7,434 nt of DNA from Methanotrichaceae archaeon (GCA_013329455.1 DUKF01000176.1:1-7434), one strand, 5' to 3'; counted from the stretch's first letter, positions 1-6,024 are shown. Numbers and translations are program-made. Notes: a model not told the origin generated them from the sequence alone.

Positions 1-637
1 AGAGAACAGGGTCCCAACCCACAAGATTTCAGTCGAGACCGACCTTGAAAGCTCCGACTACGGTGTTTTGGGGTACATCGTGGGAAGAGAAGTGGGCGAA
101 GGGGTTCCTAGGTTCTCCTTTCGAAGAAGGCCACAGGTCGATGAGCTGAAGGCCCTCGGCGCTGCCATGGCCGCCAGCGGTTCTGTGGCCCTCTATTACT
201 TCGAAGAGGACGCGCCACAAGCCCAGAAGGGAGCTGAAGAGATCTCCGTAAGTGCAAAAGACATTCAGCAGGTCCGCGAAGAAAACGCCCCCGACGAAGA
301 GGTCGACATCGTGGCCTTGGGCTGTCCTCACTGCTCACCAAAAGAGCTGGAAGACATCGCCCGTCTACTGGAGGGGAAAAGGGTCGAGCGAGAGTTCTGG
401 ATCTGCACGGCGCGGGGCGTTGCAGAACGATGCCCAAACCTGGTGAAGAAGATCGAGGCATCGGGTGCAAAGGTCTTTTGCGACACCTGCATGGTGGTAT
501 CGCCAGCCAGCGACCGCCATCAAAAGATGATGGTGAACTCCGGGAAGGCCCTCGCCTACATCCCGGGTCTCTGCAAGATAAAAGCGGCCTATGGCAGCAC
601 CGAGGATTGCGTCAAAGCCGCCACCAGGAGGGACTGA
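1..637 (+). CDS. Phosphomevalonate dehydratase large subunit (AcnX family), 3' part
   Basis: This is the C-terminal 211 residues of an AcnX/aconitase-X type large subunit; the reading frame is open from base 2 and the gene starts before the window. With the small subunit next door it should dehydrate (R)-5-phosphomevalonate to trans-anhydromevalonate 5-phosphate, a cytosolic step of the archaeal mevalonate route to isoprenoid lipids. Visible family-like blocks are VALGCPHCS, FWICTARG, VFCDTCMVV and GLCKIKAAYGS. Their cysteines are candidate iron-sulfur ligands, but I cannot say which ones bind. Family members are about 400 residues, so roughly half is present. A TTG at 68 could be read as a start, but it lies inside the conserved fold and the frame continues upstream, so it is not the true start. 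AcnX relatives also include hydroxyproline dehydratases; the archaeal setting and split subunits favour phosphomevalonate dehydratase. Confidence 0.87.
   Translation, partial: ENRVPTHKISVETDLESSDYGVLGYIVGREVGEGVPRFSFRRRPQVDELKALGAAMAASGSVALYYFEEDAPQAQKGAEEISVSAKDIQQVREENAPDEEVDIVALGCPHCSPKELEDIARLLEGKRVEREFWICTARGVAERCPNLVKKIEASGAKVFCDTCMVVSPASDRHQKMMVNSGKALAYIPGLCKIKAAYGSTEDCVKAATRRD
626..633 (+). promoter_or_regulatory. Shine-Dalgarno site for the small subunit gene
   Basis: AGGAGGGA lies 6 nt before the ATG at 640 and overlaps the last codons of the large subunit gene. It fixes the small subunit start at 640 although the frame is open further upstream, and it implies translation from the same operon mRNA. 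Confidence 0.8.
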
Positions 638-639
638 AA

Positions 640-1041
640 ATGGAGATCTCCTGTCACAAGATATCGAGCGGCTCTGCTTCGGGTCCCGCCCTTGTATCAA
701 AAGAATCGATATCCTTCCTTGGAACCGTCGACCCTGATACCGGAAAAGTCGTCGACCCACAACATCAACTCTGCGGCGAGGATATCGGGGGCAAGGTTCT
801 GATATTCCCCGGTGGAAAGGGCTCCACCGTCGGATCTTACGTCATCTACCAGCTCAAGAAGAGGGGCGTAGCCCCGGCAGCGATGATCAACATCAGGTCG
901 GAGCCGATTGTGGCGGTTGGCGCCATCATCAGCGCAATCCCCCTGGTGGACGGGGTTTCCGAGGAGATCCTCGCCACCAAAGACGGCACGATCGTGACCG
1001 TGGACGCGAACCGGGAGCTGATCAGGATCGAGGAGCCATAG
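640..1041 (+). CDS. Phosphomevalonate dehydratase small subunit (AcnX small / DUF126 swivelling domain)
   Basis: A complete 133-residue protein of the DUF126 / AcnX small-subunit family, the swivelling domain that closes over the active site of the large subunit. The diagnostic stretch is IFPGGKGSTVGSYV (about residues 55-68), a Gly/Ser-rich loop that in this family carries a conserved serine; Ser62 is the likely equivalent. SEPIVAVGAIISAIPLVDG (about 87-105) and the IVTVDA end (118-123) also fit. Length is normal for a separate small subunit. The gene starts 2 nt after the large subunit stop and has a strong ribosome-binding site, so the two are co-transcribed and probably made in equal amounts. 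It ends at an amber codon (TAG), which matches the usual family length. Confidence 0.88.
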   Translation: MEISCHKISSGSASGPALVSKESISFLGTVDPDTGKVVDPQHQLCGEDIGGKVLIFPGGKGSTVGSYVIYQLKKRGVAPAAMINIRSEPIVAVGAIISAIPLVDGVSEEILATKDGTIVTVDANRELIRIEEP

Positions 1042-1074
1042 CGTCCCATTCTGACCTCACGTGTTCGGACCTCC

Positions 1075-1094
1075 CTTTTTGATCATCTATTTTT
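1075..1094 (+). terminator. Likely T-tract transcription terminator of the dehydratase operon
   Basis: Two runs of five T (1076-1080 and 1090-1094) follow the operon stop by 35-53 nt. Archaeal RNA polymerase stops at oligo-T tracts without needing a hairpin, and no strong stem precedes them. The call rests on these runs and on the end of the operon here. Confidence 0.5.
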
Positions 1095-1212
1095 GAGTCA
1101 CTTGCACTTTGGCGCCGATGCGCTTTGGCCTATGGTCATGCCTGACATGCCGCGTTTCGTTAAAACGTCACTGGAAGGTCTGGACAGTTGGCGCGAGCTC
1201 TGTATGATGGAT

Positions 1213-1226
1213 GAAAAATTTAAATA
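1213..1226 (+). promoter_or_regulatory. Archaeal TATA/BRE-like promoter element for the propeptide-like gene
   Basis: GAAAAATTTAAATA fits an archaeal purine-rich BRE followed by a TTTAAATA TATA box. Transcription would begin about 25 nt downstream, near 1247-1250, leaving a leader of about 160 nt before the ATG at 1410. Its sequence is 13/14 identical to the element at 1773-1786 before the protease gene. Confidence 0.55.
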
Positions 1227-1229
1227 ATA

Positions 1230-1250
1230 TAAACGAGGATAACTCGTTTA
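1230..1250. promoter_or_regulatory. Perfect 8-bp inverted repeat at the expected transcription start (candidate operator)
   Basis: The arms TAAACGAG (1230-1237) and CTCGTTTA (1243-1250) are exact reverse complements around a 5-nt centre. The repeat starts 3 nt after the TATA-like element and covers the predicted start site, the usual place for an archaeal repressor to block polymerase. A similar arm, AAACGAGG, recurs at 1973-1980 before the protease gene, but only as a half site that overlaps the ribosome-binding sequence. The bound regulator is unknown. Confidence 0.45.
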
Positions 1251-1396
1251 CATGTTTTCCATGGTCCACACCACATCTCGAAGAAGAGACCCGATAATTC
1301 GCAAAGGTGATCGACCAGATTTTAAGGATTCAGGAACCATAGGACTCATCGCGGCAGTGGTCTTGTCCATAGACCGTTACTCCTCCCTTTTTGAGA

Positions 1397-1403
1397 GAGG
1401 TGA
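1397..1403 (+). promoter_or_regulatory. Shine-Dalgarno site for the propeptide-like gene
   Basis: GAGGTGA, complementary to the 16S rRNA tail, lies 6 nt before the ATG at 1410. Sequence and spacing are the same as before the protease gene at 1990, which supports the start and shows that the short gene is still equipped for translation. Confidence 0.75.
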
Positions 1404-1409
1404 AACTGC

Positions 1410-1709
1410 ATGACCGCAATAATCGGAGAGACTTTGACCTTCGAACAGGAGAACGGGCCTGACGTCAAGCTGGTGGTCTTTGGCGATGAGCACTATGCCC
1501 GCTATGAGACAGAGGACGGTTACACCGTCATCTACGATTACGACCTGGGACTGTTCTGTTACGCCCTTCTGGTCGATGGCGAGTTCGTCTCCAGTGGCGT
1601 GAGCCTGACCGAGAGCCGACCCGCCGGTTTGAAAACGCATCTTGAGGAAGCGGATGAGGTTCGTGTGGCCAAAATTGAGAAGAGGGCGTCGGGCGGCGGT
1701 ATGCCTTAA
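1410..1709 (+). CDS. Stand-alone propeptide-like protein, paralogue of the M6 protease N-terminus
   Basis: A 99-residue protein without a signal peptide or membrane segment. By hand alignment it matches residues 1-92 of the downstream protease without gaps, with 60 of 92 residues identical (about 65%). The shared core is LVVFGDE-YARYETEDGYTV-YD followed by CYAL--GEFVSSGV, an N-terminal block I associate with M6-type metalloproteases and interpret as a pro-region. The similarity stops just before the catalytic domain, and the last few residues (RASGGGMP) are its own. It has its own ribosome-binding site and promoter-like box. Where residues are identical, 14 codons differ silently against 32 replacements, which hints only weakly at selection. 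It may inhibit or help fold the protease in trans, or it may be the remains of a partial duplication. No catalytic residues are present. Confidence 0.7.
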   Translation: MTAIIGETLTFEQENGPDVKLVVFGDEHYARYETEDGYTVIYDYDLGLFCYALLVDGEFVSSGVSLTESRPAGLKTHLEEADEVRVAKIEKRASGGGMP

Positions 1710-1772
1710 CGATTTTATCCTGGTTTCCACTCCTTTCCTGCAAGACGACGAGATGCTGGGCGCATGCTAACA

Positions 1773-1786
1773 GAAAAAATTAAATA
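1773..1786 (+). promoter_or_regulatory. Archaeal TATA/BRE-like promoter element for the M6 protease gene
   Basis: GAAAAAATTAAATA differs by one base from the box at 1213-1226. It predicts a start near 1807-1810 and a leader of about 180 nt before the ATG at 1990. A second AT-rich stretch around 1851-1883 could provide a start nearer the gene, so this is the better of two candidates. Confidence 0.5.
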
Positions 1787-1944
1787 GCACATCCATATGA
1801 AACTTATTTTGAAGGTATACCATATCCCCCGCACGCCTACAAGGCATGGATTATTATAATTCCTGAAAAATAATCTCTAAATACCAGGAAATCGGGCAGG
1901 CCCAAAAGCCCGCTTTCTTCAGGTATACCCCAACAGGACAGAAG

Positions 1945-1963
1945 GCTTGGCCATTTGCCAAGC
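1945..1963 (+). promoter_or_regulatory. Hairpin in the protease leader, just before the ribosome-binding site
   Basis: GCTTGGC (1945-1951) and GCCAAGC (1957-1963) form a perfect 7-bp stem with a 5-nt loop. It ends 13 nt before the GAGGTGA site, so in the mRNA it could affect ribosome access, or in DNA it could be a protein-binding palindrome. It is not followed by a T tract, so it is not a clear terminator. Confidence 0.4.
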
Positions 1964-1976
1964 ACTTTTCAGAAAC

Positions 1977-1983
1977 GAGGTGA
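1977..1983 (+). promoter_or_regulatory. Shine-Dalgarno site for the M6 protease gene
   Basis: GAGGTGA lies 6 nt before the ATG at 1990. An in-frame TGA at 1981-1983 overlaps it, so the protease cannot start further upstream. This rules out a signal peptide missed by a wrong start call. Confidence 0.8.
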
Positions 1984-1989
1984 ACCGAC

Positions 1990-4230
1990 ATGAGTTCGAT
2001 ATTTGGAGAGACTTTAACCCTTGGACAGGAGAACGGGTCCGACGCCAAACTGGTGGTCTTCGGCGACGAGTTCTATGCCCGCTATGAAACAGAAGATGGC
2101 TACACCGTCGTCTACGATGCCGACATTGGATCGCACTGCTACGCCCTGGTTATCAACGGCGAGTTCGTCTCCAGCGGCGTGCCCATGACCGAAAGCCCGC
2201 CCGCCGGAGTGCGACGCCATTTCAAAGAATCTGAAGACGCCCGCAACGCCAAATTCAGGAAGAAACACGCTCTGATGATACCACCAACCGGACCCTTCGT
2301 TTTCCATGACACTCTGAGAACGCTCGGACCGAACAAGGGGTTGTTGAAGGGGCGCCGTGTCAGCGAAGGTGCGGTCAAGGGCTTGACGGTCCTGGTCCAA
2401 TTTCAGGACGTCAAGAGCACGGTCTCGACTGCCGACGTCTCAGAGATGCTCAACAGCCATGGCTACTCAAAGAACGGGAACTTCTGCTCGGTTCGCGATT
2501 ATTACCAGACGATGTCCAACGGCAAGCTCGATTATACCAACGAGGTGGTCGGCCCAATCACCCTGAAACAAAAACGCATGCACTATGCTCAAAATCTGCT
2601 GGTCGAAGAGGCCCTCGACGCCGTGGTCGATATGGGGATAGACCTGTCCAGGTTCGATTCAAGAGGAGAAGGGATAATCGACGCCCTGAGTTTCCTGTAC
2701 GCAGGTCAGACGCAGTACCTCGATTGGTTGTGGCCTCACAACCACGTCATCAACCTTCGGTACGGCAACATCAAGACCTACTTCTACATGATATCCAGCC
2801 TGGGCAGAAGCAGAAATGACCTCAGCATCGGAACCTGCTGCCATGAGAGCGGCCATATGCTCTGCCGTTTTCCCGACTTATACGATTACGGTGGACGTGA
2901 CGGCGACTTCGAGAAAAGCGCCGGGCTTGGCAAGTACTGTCTCATGAGTTCGGGAAACCACAACGACCGGGGTCGAACCCCGTCACCCATATGCGCCTAC
3001 CTGAGAGATCTGGTAGGATGGTGCGATAATAAAGTAGTGATCAACGACCCGGATGAATACCAGGCGGTTCAGGGCGATTACGGGACGATACTTGTGTACG
3101 AGACCGACAATATGAATGAGTACTTCATCGTGGAGAACCGGTGCAAGCTCGGCCTCAATGAGGGTATACCAGCAAACGGTCTTGCGGTATACCACTGCGA
3201 TACCCTCGGCTCCAACGAGTGGCAGGGTGGGACGGCCGCCAAACACTACCAATGCGGTCTGCTCCAGGCCGACGGCCATTTCGATCTAGAGCATAACCAG
3301 AACACCGGCAGTGATGGAGACATGTTCGAAAGGGTCGATGGAGTTGCGTTGTCCCATAACACCAATCCCCATTCAAATCTGTGGGACGGTTCAGAGTCCG
3401 GCCTGACCATATCAAAAATCGGCGAACCCGCCGAGATGGTAATCTTTAGAGTGGGCACGGCACCGTCTGCCAAAGGCGTTGGCGGTGAAGCCGCGCCTGC
3501 ACTGAACATTCCGGACAACGATCCAACCGGCGTCAGCAGCGCCATCGCCATAGCCGAACCGGGAACTGCACGCGAAATCAAGGTCAAAATCGATATAACC
3601 CATACCTACGTCGGCGATTTGAAGGTCGAACTGATTGCGCCCTCAGGCCAGAGGGCGACTTTGCATAATCGAGGTGGAGGCCGCCAGAGCAACCTGATAA
3701 ATACTTACGATTCAGGTACAAACGCCGGTCTGAAGTCATTGGCGGGCCAGCCCTTAAAGGGCGACTGGACTTTGTGGGTGTCTGACCATGCCGGGCGGGA
3801 CGTGGGCAAGCTGAACAGGTGGAGCATCGAGATCGGACTCGATACCAAGGTAAAGACGATCCGAGAAGAATCCATCCCGAAGGTGCCCATTCCCGATGAC
3901 AATCCCACCGGTGTGAGCAACGCCATATCCATAACCAAAGATGGCGCGGTGCAAAAGGTAGCATTGGACGTCGATATCGCCCATACCTACATAGGCGATC
4001 TGAGGGTGGAACTTTTCTCGCCAGCAGGTAAACAGGCTATCTTGCACAACCGCACCGGCAGTGGCCAGGACAACCTGGTAAAGGCCTTCGATTCGGATTC
4101 TGACGCCGCCCTGGCCGCTTTCGCAGGCCAGCCTGTTAAAGGCAACTGGATCCTACGGGTTACCGACCTGGCGGGTCGAGATGTTGGCAAACTGAACAAG
4201 TGGGGCCTGAAGCTGACCTATTCAGGGTAA
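1990..4230 (+). CDS. M6-family zinc metalloprotease with two C-terminal P domains
   Basis: A 746-residue predicted endopeptidase of the immune inhibitor A (M6) type. In order: an N-terminal propeptide-like region (about 1-92, shared with the short gene upstream); a catalytic domain (about 125-490); and two P/Homo B beta-sandwich domains (about 505-616 and 632-744), 52% identical to each other by hand count. Active-site evidence is HESGH at 285-289 (two zinc histidines, catalytic Glu286), followed by FPDLYD (294-299) and a Met-turn-like LMSSG (318-322). Further M6 hallmarks are YFIVENR (378-384), QADG (426-429) and WDGS (465-468). The motif spacing is one residue longer than the immune inhibitor A pattern. 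No signal peptide is visible: the N-terminus is MSSIFGETLTL and an in-frame stop lies just upstream. There are 11 cysteines. Substrate is unknown. The family is normally secreted, so the location (cytosol, or export by another route) is open. Confidence 0.88.
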   Translation: MSSIFGETLTLGQENGSDAKLVVFGDEFYARYETEDGYTVVYDADIGSHCYALVINGEFVSSGVPMTESPPAGVRRHFKESEDARNAKFRKKHALMIPPTGPFVFHDTLRTLGPNKGLLKGRRVSEGAVKGLTVLVQFQDVKSTVSTADVSEMLNSHGYSKNGNFCSVRDYYQTMSNGKLDYTNEVVGPITLKQKRMHYAQNLLVEEALDAVVDMGIDLSRFDSRGEGIIDALSFLYAGQTQYLDWLWPHNHVINLRYGNIKTYFYMISSLGRSRNDLSIGTCCHESGHMLCRFPDLYDYGGRDGDFEKSAGLGKYCLMSSGNHNDRGRTPSPICAYLRDLVGWCDNKVVINDPDEYQAVQGDYGTILVYETDNMNEYFIVENRCKLGLNEGIPANGLAVYHCDTLGSNEWQGGTAAKHYQCGLLQADGHFDLEHNQNTGSDGDMFERVDGVALSHNTNPHSNLWDGSESGLTISKIGEPAEMVIFRVGTAPSAKGVGGEAAPALNIPDNDPTGVSSAIAIAEPGTAREIKVKIDITHTYVGDLKVELIAPSGQRATLHNRGGGRQSNLINTYDSGTNAGLKSLAGQPLKGDWTLWVSDHAGRDVGKLNRWSIEIGLDTKVKTIREESIPKVPIPDDNPTGVSNAISITKDGAVQKVALDVDIAHTYIGDLRVELFSPAGKQAILHNRTGSGQDNLVKAFDSDSDAALAAFAGQPVKGNWILRVTDLAGRDVGKLNKWGLKLTYSG
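3502..3837 (+). other. P (Homo B) domain 1 of the protease
   Basis: Residues 505-616, from LNIPDNDPTGVSSAI to NRWSIEIG, carrying the typical P-domain blocks HTYVGDLKVEL, LHNR, GDWTLWVSDHAGRDVG and KLN-W. In proprotein convertases this fold stabilises the catalytic domain; in bacterial and archaeal proteases it is usually a C-terminal accessory domain whose role varies. Confidence 0.8.
3883..4221 (+). other. P (Homo B) domain 2 of the protease
   Basis: Residues 632-744, a second copy aligned without gaps to domain 1 (58 of 112 residues identical by hand). The conserved blocks are IPDDNPTGVS, HTYIGDLRVEL, LHNR, AGQPVKGNW and AGRDVGKLNKW. It is joined by a charged linker of about 15 residues. 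The C-terminus follows directly, with no sorting signal or membrane anchor. Confidence 0.8.
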
Positions 4231-4243
4231 GTTCTGCAAGCCC

Positions 4244-4258
4244 TTTCTTTTTTTATTT
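4244..4258 (+). terminator. Likely T-tract terminator of the protease gene
   Basis: A T-rich run (TTTCTTTTTTTATTT) begins 14 nt after the protease stop and overlaps the end of the convergent CLC gene (stop 4253-4255). It would end plus-strand transcription. Only 22 nt separate the two stop codons, so the transcripts probably overlap at their 3' ends. Confidence 0.55.
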
Positions 4259-5986
4259 GTCGCGCTTTTCTCTATTGGCGGCCGCCATCTCGTAGGCGCT
4301 TATGGCGTCGGTCCTGGTGACGATCCCCACAATCCTTTTCGGGTTCTCCCGCACCACCACAGGAAGCCTCCCGACGTTGTTCTGGTATAGCCGATCCATC
4401 ACCTGTTTCATGTTCTCATCGGGATAGACCACGATCACCTTCTTCACCGCCACGTCCTCGACAAAGATCTCGTCCTGCCTATCCTCGGGAACTTTTCGCA
4501 GATCGTCGAAGGTGATGATTCCCAAAAGCTCGCCATCCTTGACGACGGGAAAGCCCGTGATGTTGTGCTCGACTATTTTGTCCCTCACCTCTCTGATGGT
4601 CATCGCCGGGGCGACAGCCACCACACCATGGACCATTACATCTCTGACGAGGACCCGCTCCAAAACCGATTCCCCAGCCACCAGGCAGACCCCCCTCCTC
4701 AACAGATTCAGGGTGTAGATCGTCGACCCCTTGAGACCGATCTGGGCGATGCCGTAGCTCGTGGCGCAAGAGATCATAAGAGTGGGGAGAAGGCCGTAGT
4801 CGGCGGTCATCTCCGAGATCATCACTACACAGGTCAGAGGAGCGCCTGCAGATCCCGCGAATAAGGCCCCCGCCCCAAGAAGAGCGTAGGTCGGAGCGTG
4901 CCCTTCAGCCATGGGCAAGAAGTCGCCGAAGATGAGGCCCAGGGCAGCGCCGGCCACAGCACCGATGTAGAGGGTGGGAGCGATACTGCCGCCGCTACCG
5001 CCGGAACCGAGGGTCGAGGCGGTGGCGATGGCCTTCAACGCCGCCAGGACCGCGAGGAACAGCAGGATCTGGACCTCGTCCGATCCGGGTGAGACGGAGA
5101 CGAGGCTCAATACCTGATCCACCCCGTCGTACCCGACCCCCATAACTCCGTAATCCAGGAAATAAAGGCCCGCTGCCCCAGCGACAAATCCGCCCAACCC
5201 CGGCTTCAAGCTATCCCTCAGGGGAAGCCATTCGAAAAGCCTCTCGGCACCGCTGAAAAGGCCGACCCAAAGGAGGCTGAATATCCCGAAAGCCAGCCCC
5301 AAAAGAAAGCAGAGCCATAGCTCTGCCAAGACCAGGTCTGTCTTGGGTGGGGTGAAGGCGGGGTTCTGACCAAGAAAGGCGGACGCCGTTGCCGCGCCGA
5401 TAACCGCTGACATAAGGATAGGGACGGCGTCCATCATCCGAAACCGCCTCATGACGACCTCCATGCCGAATATGGCACTTCCAAGAGGTGCGTTGAAGGT
5501 CCCTGCTAGGCCTGCAACAAAGCCGCAGATGGCGAGGATCTGAACGTCGGCCACCGTAAGCTTTAGTCTCTGGCCCACAAAAGATCCGAAAGAGGCCCCG
5601 ATCTGGGCGATGGGCGAGTCCCTGCCAGCGCTCCCACCGCTACCGATGGTGATGGCCGAGGCGAGGAGGAGGGCGGGCCCCGCCCGTGCCCGGATCCTGC
5701 CACCCTTTTTGTGAAGAGACTCCATAAGGCCCGGAATTCTCTCGCCTCTTGCCTCGGGCGCGACCTTCAGGATCGTGATGCCGATCACAAGGCCCCCCAG
5801 AACCGGGAGCAGTATCATCTTCTCGTCGCCTCCAGGAAGGGCGGCGAGGACCGGGCCGAAGAAGAGGTAGTGAACCGCCTCCACCAACTTCCTGAAGACG
5901 ATGGCTCCAAGGCCCCCGGCAAGACCTATGGCGATGGCTAGAGTGTCCAAGACCAGCCATCTATTCTCGCCTACGTGACGAATCAT
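4253..5986 (-). CDS. CLC-family anion channel/transporter with paired CBS domains
   Basis: A membrane protein of the voltage-gated chloride channel (CLC) family, 577 residues from the ATG at 5986. A TTG at 6013 would give 586, but it lies at or before the predicted transcription start, so I prefer the ATG. Residue numbers here count from the TTG. Many hydrophobic helices span about 20-440. Family motifs are GSGGSAGRDSPIAQIG (124-139, anion path and gate), FNAPLGSAIFGMEV (173-186) and GGSGGSIAPTL (338-348). The C-terminus has two CBS domains (about 456-508 and 518-575), which in this family bind adenine nucleotides and tune gating. The gate glutamate of GREGP is Asp132, and the internal proton-path glutamate of antiporters is Val186 by eye alignment, as in CLC channels. 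Likely role: chloride or other anion movement across the cell membrane. It is a single gene, divergent from mtd. Confidence 0.88.
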   Translation of the reverse strand: MIRHVGENRWLVLDTLAIAIGLAGGLGAIVFRKLVEAVHYLFFGPVLAALPGGDEKMILLPVLGGLVIGITILKVAPEARGERIPGLMESLHKKGGRIRARAGPALLLASAITIGSGGSAGRDSPIAQIGASFGSFVGQRLKLTVADVQILAICGFVAGLAGTFNAPLGSAIFGMEVVMRRFRMMDAVPILMSAVIGAATASAFLGQNPAFTPPKTDLVLAELWLCFLLGLAFGIFSLLWVGLFSGAERLFEWLPLRDSLKPGLGGFVAGAAGLYFLDYGVMGVGYDGVDQVLSLVSVSPGSDEVQILLFLAVLAALKAIATASTLGSGGSGGSIAPTLYIGAVAGAALGLIFGDFLPMAEGHAPTYALLGAGALFAGSAGAPLTCVVMISEMTADYGLLPTLMISCATSYGIAQIGLKGSTIYTLNLLRRGVCLVAGESVLERVLVRDVMVHGVVAVAPAMTIREVRDKIVEHNITGFPVVKDGELLGIITFDDLRKVPEDRQDEIFVEDVAVKKVIVVYPDENMKQVMDRLYQNNVGRLPVVVRENPKRIVGIVTRTDAISAYEMAAANREKRDK

Positions 5987-6024
5987 CCAAGCTCTCAAGG
6001 TATCTTTCCCCAAAATGAGAGTGG

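Larger units (their letters stand above)
1042..1409. other. Non-coding region between the dehydratase operon and the propeptide-like gene
   Basis: 368 nt without a convincing gene. It holds the T-tract terminator, a TATA-like box (1213-1226), a perfect inverted repeat (1230-1250) and a ribosome-binding site at the end. A 31-codon frame (1132-1227) has no ribosome-binding site and overlaps the promoter, so I do not call it. Base composition becomes AT-rich around 1210-1260, as expected for a promoter. I see no tRNA, transposon ends or CRISPR repeats. Confidence 0.6.
1710..1989 (+). other. Promoter and long leader of the M6 protease gene
   Basis: 280 nt between the short paralogue and the protease. 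It shows no homology to the protease catalytic domain in any frame I read, so the short gene is not simply a frameshifted full copy. It contains the promoter box at 1773-1786, two copies of the palindrome GGTATACC (1814-1821 and 1922-1929), a weak 5-bp stem (CGGGC 1893-1897 / GCCCG 1908-1912), a 7-bp hairpin (1945-1963) and the ribosome-binding site. I do not recognise a known riboswitch class. Confidence 0.5.

Noticed and set aside
430..639. An upstream extension of the small subunit frame that would overlap the large subunit gene by about 200 nt.
   Set aside because: The strong AGGAGGGA site and family length place the start at 640, and the extension has no family resemblance.
365..760. A 131-codon minus-strand frame across both dehydratase subunit genes.
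   Set aside because: It is a shadow of well-supported coding sequence, with Arg/Gly-rich low-complexity composition and no recognisable motif.
1039..1227. The frame stays open for 61 codons after the amber (TAG) stop of the dehydratase small subunit, suggesting pyrrolysine read-through.
   Set aside because: The protein already has the normal family length at the TAG, the following residues show no domain, and they run through T-tract terminators and a promoter. An open stretch this long is not very unlikely by chance.
1132..1227. A 31-codon small open frame starting ATGGTCATG.
   Set aside because: It has no ribosome-binding site, overlaps the TATA-like box of the next gene, and its product has no recognisable features.
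1377..1730. A 117-codon frame on the minus strand opposite the propeptide-like gene.
   Set aside because: It is the mirror of a frame with clear homology to the protease N-terminus. A similar minus-strand frame appears opposite the protease start (2014-2400) because the two sequences are paralogous.
1710..1989. Possible decayed catalytic domain belonging to the short propeptide-like gene.
   Set aside because: Reading this stretch in all frames shows no HExxH, PDLYD or P-domain remnants, and it is far too short for one. If a catalytic part was ever present it has been deleted.
5987..6013. TTG at 6013 as the start of the CLC protein.
   Set aside because: The TATA box at 6025-6032 predicts transcription beginning near 6002, after this codon, and there is no ribosome-binding site before it. 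The ATG at 5986 fits better, although the TTG cannot be excluded.
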